Positions 1-7,929 of a stretch of 64,000 bases of DNA are shown one piece after another. Numbering within the stretch: position 1 is the first letter of the stretch; each line of letters begins with the position of its first letter. The stretch is from positions 496,001-560,000 of the forward strand of contig NZ_LT629781.1 in NCBI RefSeq assembly GCF_900105685.1. The letters run 5' to 3'. Origin of the DNA: Verrucomicrobium sp. GAS474. Lineage in GTDB: Bacteria > Verrucomicrobiota > Verrucomicrobiia > Methylacidiphilales > GAS474. The position numbers and the translations under genes are program-made. The notes beneath the pieces were generated by a model. That model saw only the letters and a list, made by a program, of their open reading frames with translations. It was not told the origin of the DNA and did no database searches.

Positions 1-443
1 TCGGGGACGGGGAGGCTCGGCTTGATCAGCGTCGGGTCGATCCCGCCCGCCGAGATCGCAGTGAGGAGGCCCTTGTCGCTCTTGAACTTCGCCTCGCAAT
101 GGAGGAAGCCGGGCTCGCTCATCGTCCCGGTGATCGAGGCCTTGCCGTCGTGGACCGTCGCCGTCCCGTGGTCGAGGGGCGGGAGGACGCCGTCCTTCGT
201 CAGCGTCCACTCGACGGCCCCCTCGGCGACCGGCTGCTGGTTCGTCAGGAGGGAGATATTGAAGGTGACCGTCTCCCCCTGGTGGTAGAGGGCGTCGGGC
301 CGGTCGGCGGTCACCGTCAGCACCGTCTCGGCAGGGGTCTTCCCGTCGGAGGACGAGGCGGCGACGACATCTGTGGAGTATCCGATTTCCATGGCGAGGG
401 CGAGGAGAGGGGTGAGGAGGAGGCGCAGGATGCGGCGTTTCAT
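1..443 (-). CDS. Acetylxylan-esterase-type (AXE1) secreted protein, N-terminal part
   Basis: This gene runs off the left edge; 147 codons are visible. The product starts with a signal peptide (MKRRILRLLLTPLLALAM). A beta-sandwich-like stretch follows with the phrase YHQGETVTFNISL. It then reads AGGIDPTLIKPSLPVP, which is the usual lead-in to the alpha/beta-hydrolase part of acetylxylan esterase / cephalosporin C deacetylase proteins. The catalytic Ser-Asp-His part lies outside the window, so the enzyme call rests on this junction. Family members remove acetyl groups from plant polysaccharides. An operator-like site lies 55 bp upstream (498-511), of the same type as before the other glycan genes here. 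Confidence 0.6.
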   Translation of the reverse strand, partial: MKRRILRLLLTPLLALAMEIGYSTDVVAASSSDGKTPAETVLTVTADRPDALYHQGETVTFNISLLTNQQPVAEGAVEWTLTKDGVLPPLDHGTATVHDGKASITGTMSEPGFLHCEAKFKSDKGLLTAISAGGIDPTLIKPSLPVP

Positions 444-497
444 GTTTACAGGGATTCTTCTTATCACTGGGCTTCGATGCGAGCAAAGGCGACGAAA

Positions 498-511
498 TTC
501 ATACTATAGAA
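498..511. promoter_or_regulatory. Locus-1 operator-like site, weak (esterase promoter)
   Basis: The plus strand reads TTCATACTATAGAA. Read toward the esterase it contains TATAGT, a good -10 candidate. It matches the locus consensus TTCTAAGCATAGAA at 10 of 14 positions by hand count and keeps the TTC...GAA ends. Confidence 0.4.
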
Positions 512-560
512 TACCCCTCTCCCCGCCCTGCGGCGCGGAGACCGCCGCCACCGCTATTCG

Positions 561-1691
561 CTATTTCGCCGCGACCCGTCGCCGTGTCGGCTTCGGCTTG
601 GGCGAGATCGCCTCCTCCGCCTTGGGCTCGGGCGTCGGATTCGGCTTGGGCAGCGACATCAGGTCCTTCTTCGGGAGAACGGTCGCCCCGTCGATCCACG
701 TGCCGTCGATCAGGAGCTGGCTGCGGGTCTCGGGGATGCCCCGCTCGTTGCGATGGATCATCCCGATGAGGAAGTCGACGGCGGCGCGGCCGATGAGAAG
801 GTCGTTCTGGCAGACCCCGGCGAGGCTACCGTCGGTGGAGGCCAGGCTGAGGGAAGCCCAGCCGCAGGTCTCGGGACCGACGCCGAGCAGGGCGAAATAG
901 TCGGCGACCGGCGGGTAATGGTAGATGACGACCTCGGGCTTGTACCGCTGGTACCATTTCTTGAACTGCGGCAATTCGTCGACCCGCGGCCCATCGTCGA
1001 GGATCAGCATCGGGACCTGGTCCTCGGGCCGGAAGCGGCGCTGCTCGGAGAGGAAGCCGGAGGAGAAATTCTGGTCGGTCCGCTCGTCGTTGACGCGGGT
1101 GGTGACGAAGGCGATCCGCCGGTAGCCGTGGGCGCGGAGGGCGCGGACCGCGATCCGGGCGGAGCGGTACTGCGCGTTGCTCACCAGATGAAGCCGCGGC
1201 CGGGAGAGGGTGTAGCCGAAGCAGACCGCCGAGAAGTTCTCCCAATCGAAGTTGATGTGGGCGCGGCTGAACGACTGGGGCGGGATGATGAGGCCCTGGA
1301 TGTTGCGGGCCTTCAGGATCTTCGAGAGCCGTCCGCTGCTGAGTTCCGAGAGGCGGAATTCCTCCATCTGGTATCCCAGCTCGGCGCACCGCTCCTCGCC
1401 TCCCTTGCGGTATTCCTTGAAGCCGCTCCACGGCTGACCCTTGCGGAAGACGGGGCCGATCCAGGCCAGCGTCCCCTGGTGGCGGACCCGCTTGATCCGC
1501 TCCCGGTAGATCGTGAGGGCGGAGAGCATCGGATCGGGCCGGTACCCCATCTCCTCGGCGATGGAGCGGATCCGCTGCCGCGTCGCCTCGGGAAGGCGGG
1601 GACTGTCGCGCAGGGCGAGGGAAACCGTCGTGATATGGACACCGGCCCGCTGCGCGATATCGCGCTGTCCGACATAGCCCGGAAGGATCAT
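561..1691 (-). CDS. LacI-family transcriptional regulator A
   Basis: This 376-residue regulator has an N-terminal LacI helix-turn-helix (RDIAQRAGVHITTVSLAL), a hinge (GYRPDPMLSAL) and a periplasmic-binding-protein-like effector domain to the end. I chose the ATG at 1691 because it puts the HTH about 8 residues from the N-terminus, as is usual; an upstream extension to 1838 would add a non-homologous tail. It is a close paralogue of the regulator at 11111: the recognition segment TTVSLALRDSPRLP is identical, and both keep DFL(I/V)GMIHRNERGIPET near the C-terminus. It is divergent from the MFS gene at 1841. A dyad operator abuts its start codon, suggesting autoregulation. The effector is probably a sugar or uronide, but the sequence does not say which. 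Confidence 0.9.
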   Translation of the reverse strand: MILPGYVGQRDIAQRAGVHITTVSLALRDSPRLPEATRQRIRSIAEEMGYRPDPMLSALTIYRERIKRVRHQGTLAWIGPVFRKGQPWSGFKEYRKGGEERCAELGYQMEEFRLSELSSGRLSKILKARNIQGLIIPPQSFSRAHINFDWENFSAVCFGYTLSRPRLHLVSNAQYRSARIAVRALRAHGYRRIAFVTTRVNDERTDQNFSSGFLSEQRRFRPEDQVPMLILDDGPRVDELPQFKKWYQRYKPEVVIYHYPPVADYFALLGVGPETCGWASLSLASTDGSLAGVCQNDLLIGRAAVDFLIGMIHRNERGIPETRSQLLIDGTWIDGATVLPKKDLMSLPKPNPTPEPKAEEAISPKPKPTRRRVAAK

Positions 1692-1705
1692 TTCTATAGA
1701 TAGAA
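1692..1705. promoter_or_regulatory. Locus-1 operator-like site at the LacI-A start
   Basis: TTCTATAGATAGAA is two perfect 6-bp inverted arms (TTCTAT / ATAGAA) around AG. It directly abuts the LacI-A start codon, so bound regulator would block its own gene. It matches the locus consensus at 11 of 14 positions. Confidence 0.6.
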
Positions 1706-1775
1706 CGCGCCCCCTCAAAAGCGATTCCAAAAAGCCTCCCGCTTCTCGAAAACCGCACCTGATGGGAACGCAATA

Positions 1776-1789
1776 AACTATAGTTAGAG
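1776..1789. promoter_or_regulatory. Locus-1 operator-like site, weak (MFS promoter)
   Basis: AACTATAGTTAGAG keeps the CTA-N4-TAG core and includes TATAGT, a -10 candidate for the MFS gene 52 bp downstream. Only 9 of 14 positions match the consensus, so it is one of the weakest members of the set. Confidence 0.35.
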
Positions 1790-1840
1790 CATACTCGACG
1801 TTGGTTCCAGCCTTCCCTTCTGGAAAAATGGTTCCCATTC

Positions 1841-3232
1841 ATGAGTCTTCCCCTCACCGAAACCCCGGCGACCCCCTCCGCCGCCGCGCCGCATAAAATC
1901 TGGACCGTCGGCACCCTCACCTACACCTCGGCCGGGCTCGTCGCCCTCTTCTGCTGGCTCCTGTGGGGGGATTTCGCCTGGTCGATGCGGGACCGCTCGA
2001 TCCCGCCGGTCATTCAGCTCCTCTTCAAGAAATTCGGCGCCTCGGATTCGCTCACCGGCCTCCTGCTCCTTTCCCTTCCTGCGACGCTGGGCCTCTTCAT
2101 GGGGCCGATCATCAGCTACAAGTCGGACCGCCACCGGGGCCGCTGGGGACGGCGGATTCCGTACCTCCTCGCCCCGACCCCCTTCATCGTCCTCAGCATG
2201 GTCGGCCTCGCCGCGAGCCCGCGGCTGGCCCCCCCCCTCGCCGCCCTCCTCGGCACCCATTCTCCGAGCCTCGACGCCCTCACCCTCGATCTCCTCTGCG
2301 TGTTCTGGACGATCTTCGAGGTCGGCTGCATCGCGGCGGGGGCGGTCTTCGGCGCGCTGGTCAACGACGTCGTCCCCCAGGGCCTGCTGGGCCGCTTCTA
2401 CGCCCTCTTCCGCGCCGTCAGCCTCATCGTCGGGATGATCTTCAGCTACTGGATCTTCGGGAAGGCCGAGGCCTACTTCTCCTGGATCTTCCTCGGCATG
2501 GCCGCTATCTACGGCGTCGGCTTCACGTTGATGTGCCTGAAGGTGAAGGAAGGGGGCTACCCGCCGCCGCCCGAGCCGGTTCTTCCGCAGGCGACCGTCT
2601 GCGCGCTGACCGGGGTGAAGACCTACTTCCGCGACTGCTTCACCAATCCCTACTACCTCCTCTGCTTCGCCTCGGGGATCATCGGCGGCGCGGCAGGGGC
2701 CCCCCTCGTCTTCAACCTCTTTTACGCCAAGAGCCTCGGCATGGGGATGGACGCCTACGGCAAGTACATCGCCCTCACCTACGCATTCTCGCTCGCCCTC
2801 GCCTATCCCCTCGGCTGGCTGGCCGACCGCTTCCACCCGCTGCGGGTCACCATCGGCGCGATGGCGCTCTGCTCCCTCAGCACCCTGCTGAGCGGCTGTT
2901 TCGTCCATTCGGCCGCCGGGTTCAGCGTCGCCCTCGTCGCCAACGGGGTCTTCATGGGGACCTTCTACACTGCCGCCGCCTCGGTGGGGCAGCGCCTCCT
3001 GCCGCGCTCGAAGTTCGCGGAGCTCTCCTCGGCGGGCGGCGTCCTGAACTCCCTCGTCTCCATCGCGCTGCCGCCCCTCGTCGGCCTCATCCTCGACCGG
3101 AGCGGCCACGACTACCGCAGCACCTTCTTCATGAGCGCCGCCCTCTCGGCCATCGCGGTGGCGCTCTACCTCGCGCTTCACCGGCGGTTCATGGCCTTCG
3201 GCGGGCCGGACGGCTACATCGCCCCGGAATAA
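1841..3232 (+). CDS. MFS sugar transporter (GPH/SLC45-like)
   Basis: This 463-residue polytopic membrane protein has about 12 hydrophobic segments. The loop-2/3 signature GPIISYKSDRHRGRWGRRIPY contains the D-R-x-G-R-R pattern typical of sugar-transporting MFS and GPH carriers, and a second GWLADRF motif follows in the C-terminal half. It is transcribed divergently from LacI-A across a 149-bp gap that holds two operator-like sites, so it is probably under LacI control. The likely substrate is an oligosaccharide or monosaccharide released by the neighbouring hydrolases. The exact sugar cannot be read from sequence, and no close homologue is recognised by name. Confidence 0.82.
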   Translation: MSLPLTETPATPSAAAPHKIWTVGTLTYTSAGLVALFCWLLWGDFAWSMRDRSIPPVIQLLFKKFGASDSLTGLLLLSLPATLGLFMGPIISYKSDRHRGRWGRRIPYLLAPTPFIVLSMVGLAASPRLAPPLAALLGTHSPSLDALTLDLLCVFWTIFEVGCIAAGAVFGALVNDVVPQGLLGRFYALFRAVSLIVGMIFSYWIFGKAEAYFSWIFLGMAAIYGVGFTLMCLKVKEGGYPPPPEPVLPQATVCALTGVKTYFRDCFTNPYYLLCFASGIIGGAAGAPLVFNLFYAKSLGMGMDAYGKYIALTYAFSLALAYPLGWLADRFHPLRVTIGAMALCSLSTLLSGCFVHSAAGFSVALVANGVFMGTFYTAAASVGQRLLPRSKFAELSSAGGVLNSLVSIALPPLVGLILDRSGHDYRSTFFMSAALSAIAVALYLALHRRFMAFGGPDGYIAPE

Positions 3233-3241
3233 ATTCCCGGC

Positions 3242-5140
3242 TTACTTCGCGCCGTCGATCTTCGTCGTGTCGGCGTCGGAGGCGAGGTCGCGGCGCTGCC
3301 AGCAGCGGACGTAGTCGACGACGCACTCGTCGGGGAGCTGCGGGTTCTGCGGGTCGAGGACGTTGCCGTCCCAGCCGCCCGAGGGAAGGGTGAACATCAT
3401 CATCTCGGGGACGCTCGCGACGCGGGGCGACTCGAGGCGGAGCACCTCGCGCCCGTTGGCGTAATAGATCGCCGAGCCGGGGGTCCAGAGGAGCCCGGCG
3501 GTGACGAAGCCGTCCTTGTCGGGCTGGAAATAGATCTTCGACCCGGCGGAGCGGTGATCCTTGCCGTAGCCGTCCCAGTGCATCGCGATGTTGTAGCGGT
3601 AGGGCCCCCAGATCGCGAGGTGCTCCATGACGTCGAATTCCATCCCGCCGTCCGAGGTGCTGCCGCGAACGCCCTTCTTCTCCGGGCCGGAGCGGTTCGG
3701 CATGAGCCAGAAGGCGGGCCAGAGGCCGGGGGCCTTGCTCAGCTTGATCCGGCACTCGAAGTAGCCGTAACGCTGCGCCCACTTGTCGAACGTCTCGAGG
3801 AAGCCGGTCGCGTAATCGGTCTGGTAGCGGGTCGGGTCGTCGTTGTGGAAGCCGGTCTTCTTCTCGTAGCGGATGTGGAGCAGGCCGCCCGAGACGGTCA
3901 CGTTCTCCTTGCTGTAATGGGAGACCTTGTCGTACCAGTTTTCCCCGGCGACGCTCCACTTCGAGGCGTCGACCTCGGTGCCGTCGAACTCGTCGTCGAA
4001 GGTCTTCACCCAGTCGCCGTCGCCCGGGGGCTTCTTGCCGACCCACTCGGGGATCGCCGGGGCCTCGGGGAGGAAGGCGCGGATCGAGACGACCTTCAGC
4101 ACCCGTTCCTGGCTCTCGGATTGGGCCTGCGACGCCGCCGAGAGGGCGACGCCCTGGACCACGTTGCTGGCGAAGGCGCTCCCGCTCCCCTCGACCGACC
4201 CGGCCTTCCCCGCCTCGGCCCCGCCCTTCCACGGCACGAGGGCGGCGAAGGGGATGACGATCTCGGTCTTGGCCCCCGGCGCAAGGGGCGCGGCGGCGGC
4301 GACGGTGTCGGAGGGGCCGAACTGGCTTTCGAGCCGCGCGGAGGGGGTCACCGGCTGGCTCCCGGCGTTCTCGACGACGACGCGGACCTCCAGGTAGTAC
4401 CGGAGGTTCCACGCCCCGGCGGCGGGACGGAAGAGGGAGAGGGCGTCCTTGCCCGCCGTGGCGGGGAGAACGGCGCGCAGCGTCCCGCTCTGGAACGACA
4501 TCGCGCCGTTGTTCTTTCCCGACAACTGGGCGGGATCGACCGCTGCCCCCTCGGCATAGAGGACGCCGTCCTGGGGGACGGTGCGGACCTCGGCGTTTGG
4601 CGCGAGTTCACCCGGTGCCCCGCCCGTCACGATCGAATCGATGCGGAAGGAGCGGGCCGTGCCGTCGATCTTGCCGACGAAGAAGAGGAGGCGGGTGATC
4701 CGGTCGGCGCGGAAACCGTTCACCGGCTTGCTGAAATAGAGGCGGATGGGGCGGGTCTCGCCGGGCGGGATCTTCGCCGAATCGGAGTTCCAGAACCCGC
4801 CGAGGGGGGAGAGGTTGTCGGCGCGAAGGTTGACGACGAGGAGTTGGGTGCCGGGATTGGTGATCTTCGCCTCGACGTAGCCGAAGGCGGCGAAGTCGAA
4901 GAACTCCTCGGCCGGCTTCAGCGAGACGCCGGGATAGGCTTCGGCCCCCGGCTGGACGGTGATCTCGACGCCGGGGGAGGCCGACGCGGCGGCGATCGTC
5001 CCGCTCGACGGCGTGAAGCGTTGCGGGGCGTCGGCCGCGCCGAGGTCGAGGACCGGCTTTTCCTCGGCAGCACGGAGGGAGGGGGAACCGCACAGCGAGG
5101 CGGCGGCGAGGAGGAGGACCGGAAGGAGGGCGATACGCAT
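3242..5140 (-). CDS. Secreted GH16 glycoside hydrolase with long N-terminal region
   Basis: This 632-residue protein has a signal peptide (MRIALLPVLLLAAASLCGSPSLRAA). An N-terminal region of about 370 residues is probably carbohydrate-binding or beta-sandwich and is not assigned to a family. A C-terminal GH16 domain follows. The catalytic signature ExDxxE is present as EFDVME near residues 501-506, preceded by WPAFWLMP and followed by the jelly-roll ending CVVDYVRCWQ. GH16 enzymes cut beta-glucans or beta-galactans such as laminarin, agar or porphyran; the subfamily is not clear, though the layout resembles agarase/porphyranase-like proteins. The ATG at 5140 was chosen because it opens the signal peptide; the frame is open upstream but overlaps the deacetylase. 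It is last in an apparent operon with the deacetylase (15-bp gap). Confidence 0.85.
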   Translation of the reverse strand: MRIALLPVLLLAAASLCGSPSLRAAEEKPVLDLGAADAPQRFTPSSGTIAAASASPGVEITVQPGAEAYPGVSLKPAEEFFDFAAFGYVEAKITNPGTQLLVVNLRADNLSPLGGFWNSDSAKIPPGETRPIRLYFSKPVNGFRADRITRLLFFVGKIDGTARSFRIDSIVTGGAPGELAPNAEVRTVPQDGVLYAEGAAVDPAQLSGKNNGAMSFQSGTLRAVLPATAGKDALSLFRPAAGAWNLRYYLEVRVVVENAGSQPVTPSARLESQFGPSDTVAAAAPLAPGAKTEIVIPFAALVPWKGGAEAGKAGSVEGSGSAFASNVVQGVALSAASQAQSESQERVLKVVSIRAFLPEAPAIPEWVGKKPPGDGDWVKTFDDEFDGTEVDASKWSVAGENWYDKVSHYSKENVTVSGGLLHIRYEKKTGFHNDDPTRYQTDYATGFLETFDKWAQRYGYFECRIKLSKAPGLWPAFWLMPNRSGPEKKGVRGSTSDGGMEFDVMEHLAIWGPYRYNIAMHWDGYGKDHRSAGSKIYFQPDKDGFVTAGLLWTPGSAIYYANGREVLRLESPRVASVPEMMMFTLPSGGWDGNVLDPQNPQLPDECVVDYVRCWQRRDLASDADTTKIDGAK

Positions 5141-5154
5141 AAAAGAGGAGAGGA

Positions 5155-5964
5155 TCAGAGGGACGCCACCGCGCCCGGGGCGATCTCGCGCGCGGCGCCC
5201 GCCCACTCGATCCAGACGGGCCGGTGGGAGGGGTTCTGCACCCGCCGTCCGTCGACGGTAGCGCGGAGACGCCGCAGGCATTGGAGATAATCGGCGATGT
5301 CGAAGTTCGTGGCGAACCAAATTGAGGCCCCCTCCCCGGCGAGGCGCGCGCCGAAACGCTCCAGGAGGTCCCAGTTGTCCTCGCGATGGAACTCGAAACT
5401 GTGGCCCCAGACGTAGAGCAGCCGGAGGCGGGGCTCGAGGGCGCGGGTGGCGAGGAAGGCCTCGGTCTTCGCGAGGAGGTCGTGGTTGTGGTGGCAGGTC
5501 GGCTCCCAGCGGAGGAGATCCTCGGGCAGGTGGAAGCGTCCGTGCGAGGTGCCGACGCGGCAATACTCGATCCCGAGCCGGGGGAGGAGCTGCGCCACGC
5601 GGCCGTTGACCGTGCCGTAGGGATAGGACATCCCGCGCACCGGATAGGGGACCCATTGCTCGAGGGCGCGGCGGTCGTCGAGGACTTCGAGGATCAGCTG
5701 CTCGTCGGGAAGGCCGTCGAGGTGGGGATGGGTGACGGTGTGGGCCGAGACTTCGTGACCCTCGAAGAGGGCGGCGATCTCCCCGGGGGCGAGATGTTCC
5801 GAGCCGCCGCCGAGGGTTCCCGAATTGAGGTGGAAGGTCCCCTTGAGGCCGTGGCGATTGAGGATCGCGACCATCTTCCGGTCGTGGATCTGGCCGTCGT
5901 CGTAGCTGAGGGTGACGGCGTGGGTCCGTCCGCCGGGGAAGAGGGAAAAGCGGATCGGCGACAT
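5155..5964 (-). CDS. Polysaccharide deacetylase (NodB/CE4-like)
   Basis: This 269-residue protein has the NodB-fold motifs. Motif 1 is TLSYDDG, with the catalytic and metal-binding Asp pair. Motif 2 is SAHTVTHPH, with the HxxxH metal ligands. A later SYPYGT segment corresponds to the conserved loop after motif 2, and LLYVWGHSFE contains the C-terminal His. No signal peptide is evident, so it may act in the cytoplasm on imported oligosaccharides, unlike the secreted GH16 downstream. The family removes N- or O-acetyl groups. It lies between the PEP-CTERM repeat protein (41-bp gap) and the GH16 gene (15-bp gap) in one probable transcription unit. Confidence 0.82.
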   Translation of the reverse strand: MSPIRFSLFPGGRTHAVTLSYDDGQIHDRKMVAILNRHGLKGTFHLNSGTLGGGSEHLAPGEIAALFEGHEVSAHTVTHPHLDGLPDEQLILEVLDDRRALEQWVPYPVRGMSYPYGTVNGRVAQLLPRLGIEYCRVGTSHGRFHLPEDLLRWEPTCHHNHDLLAKTEAFLATRALEPRLRLLYVWGHSFEFHREDNWDLLERFGARLAGEGASIWFATNFDIADYLQCLRRLRATVDGRRVQNPSHRPVWIEWAGAAREIAPGAVASL

Positions 5965-6005
5965 GACCGGGGAGAGGCGCGGCGACCTATCGATCCATCG
6001 GAACC

Positions 6006-7820
6006 TCAGGCCTTGCAGGCCTGAAGCCGCCGCCGCGCCAGCGGCAGGAGGAGGACCGCGCCGCCGCCGAGGAGAAGCGCCCAGGTGGAGGGCTCCGGCA
6101 CGGCGGCGAGGTTGAGGATCACCTCGCCGGTGGTGCTGAAATCGAGGGTGGCGGTGTAGCCGGTGAGGCCGGTGCTCCCGGCGAGGCTGAAGTTCGCCGC
6201 CGTGAGGCCGGTCGCGGTCAGCGTGTTCCCCAGCGCGTCGGAATAGGTCTGGAAGAGGACGTAGCTCCCCGCCTGCGCCCCGGAGAAGGTGAAGGCGTTC
6301 GCGTTCAGCGCCAGGTTGCCGACGACGTAGTCGAAGATCACAATCTTGTCGCTCGTGTTCGAGGCCCCGAGGTCGAAGGCGAACTTCGATCCGGTCTGCA
6401 TCGTGAGGAGGGCGACGCCGGAGCTCGCCGTGTTCGCCCCCGCCGCGTCGAACTTCAGCGTGTCGATCGCGACGCCGTCGACGCCGCCGGGGGAGACGAT
6501 GCCGCCGCTGGCCACGACGACGTTGGTCGCCGCCGTCGCCCCGGTCGTGGCGATGATGCCGTTGCCGCCGAGGGTGCCGCCGCTGGCGACCGAGACCGCG
6601 CCGGTCCCGAGGCCGCTCCCCGTGGTATTCGCGACGAGGAGGGAGCCCGCGCTGACGAGCGTTCCGCCGGTGTAGGTGTTCGCCCCCCGGAGGATCACCG
6701 TGCCGGTGTTCGTCGAGGTCTTGAGCGTCCCGGTCGAGTCATAATAGGTGGTGATCACCGTCGAGCCCGCGTCCTTGACGACCTTCGTGAGGTAGCCCGC
6801 CGTCGCCGAATCACCGATCACGCCGTTCATCGAGAGGGTGTTCCCGCTCGTCGCGCCGAGGCGGAGGGTCTGCGTGCTCGGGGACGAGCCGGTCGCCGTG
6901 TTGGTGATGTTCCCGGTGAAGGTGAGGACCGAGGCCGTCGTCGCGGCGTTCTGGATGCCGATGCTCCCGCCCCATTTGATGTCGCGGTTGCTGGTCTGCG
7001 TCGCGCTGCCGATGTAGGTGAAACCGGCGCCGTTGCTGAAGTTCAGCACGCCGTTGGAGGCGAGGCTGGGAGAACCGAGGGCGGAAGGCCCGCCGCCGAT
7101 GTTCCCGATCGAGGTGTAGCTGAGCAAGCCGCTCTGCGTCATCGGGGCGTCGAAGGAATTGGCATTGTTCGTCAGGACGGTCGCGGCGTTCCCATAGGAA
7201 CCGGTGCCTGTGCCGTAGGCGGAATAGCTGTTGAAGATGAGCTGCCCGTTCGTCCCGGTGGAGTTGCCGATGATCTTCGAGTTGATGAGGAGGACCGACC
7301 TGCCGGCCAGGGTGCCAGTGACGGCGGTGTTCGCGGCGTAGTTGCCGAAGTAGCGGTAGCCGGTGAAGTTGGTCCCCAGGTTGAGGGTCAGGTCGCTGCC
7401 GAGCGTGTCGACCGGGCTGTTCGACGTGGTGCTGCCGAGCGTGCCGACGTAGACATAGGTCGAGGCGCTCAACGTCCCCAGGGTGATGATGGTATCGCCC
7501 GCCGTGCCGTCGCCGTTGAGCGTGATGTTCGGCGCCGACGTCGGGGAGGCCGCCCCGCCGAAGGCGATGGCCCCGACACTGATCGTCCCGGCCCCGGTGG
7601 CGGAGAGGGTGGTGGCCGTGGTGATGTTCGAGAAGTCGAGATTGGTCGTCGTCGAGTTGAACGAGCCCGGGGCGCTCCAGTTCGCCGCGCTGTCCCAGCT
7701 GGCGCTCGTCCCGACGCCGCTCCCGAGGCCCTGCCAACTGATCACCGTGTTCGCCGCCTCCGAATTCACTCCCATTCCCACAAGGAAGAGAAACGAGAAA
7801 AACAGCGGGGTCGTTTTCAT
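6006..7820 (-). CDS. Autotransporter-associated beta-strand repeat protein with PEP-CTERM anchor
   Basis: The 604-residue product has a signal peptide. A long Ser/Thr/Gly/Asn-rich beta-helical region includes the recognised repeat phrase (GANTYTGGTLVSAGSLLVAN). A classical PEP-CTERM tail follows: VPEPSTWALLLGGG, a hydrophobic stretch, then LARRRLQ. PEP-CTERM tails are sorted and cleaved by an exosortase, which is not encoded in this window. The protein is probably exported and surface- or matrix-associated. It is first in a probable operon with the deacetylase and GH16. A near-perfect operator-like site lies 50 bp upstream. Its function may be adhesive or structural, and no catalytic domain is seen. 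Confidence 0.85.
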   Translation of the reverse strand: MKTTPLFFSFLFLVGMGVNSEAANTVISWQGLGSGVGTSASWDSAANWSAPGSFNSTTTNLDFSNITTATTLSATGAGTISVGAIAFGGAASPTSAPNITLNGDGTAGDTIITLGTLSASTYVYVGTLGSTTSNSPVDTLGSDLTLNLGTNFTGYRYFGNYAANTAVTGTLAGRSVLLINSKIIGNSTGTNGQLIFNSYSAYGTGTGSYGNAATVLTNNANSFDAPMTQSGLLSYTSIGNIGGGPSALGSPSLASNGVLNFSNGAGFTYIGSATQTSNRDIKWGGSIGIQNAATTASVLTFTGNITNTATGSSPSTQTLRLGATSGNTLSMNGVIGDSATAGYLTKVVKDAGSTVITTYYDSTGTLKTSTNTGTVILRGANTYTGGTLVSAGSLLVANTTGSGLGTGAVSVASGGTLGGNGIIATTGATAATNVVVASGGIVSPGGVDGVAIDTLKFDAAGANTASSGVALLTMQTGSKFAFDLGASNTSDKIVIFDYVVGNLALNANAFTFSGAQAGSYVLFQTYSDALGNTLTATGLTAANFSLAGSTGLTGYTATLDFSTTGEVILNLAAVPEPSTWALLLGGGAVLLLPLARRRLQACKA

Positions 7821-7869
7821 ACGCTTCCATCATAAAAGAAGCAATTAAACGCAAACAACGTTCTCGCAA

Positions 7870-7883
7870 TTCTAAGCATAGTA
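7870..7883. promoter_or_regulatory. Locus-1 operator-like site (beta-strand repeat/deacetylase/GH16 operon)
   Basis: TTCTAAGCATAGTA differs from the consensus TTCTAAGCATAGAA at one position. It ends 50 bp before the start codon at 7820. On the coding strand TATACT and TATGCT overlap it, so it probably covers the -10 region. Confidence 0.65.
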
Positions 7884-7929
7884 TAACCCCCTTGTCCGGG
7901 GATTCCCTGCCTCTTGCCTGCCTACAGGC

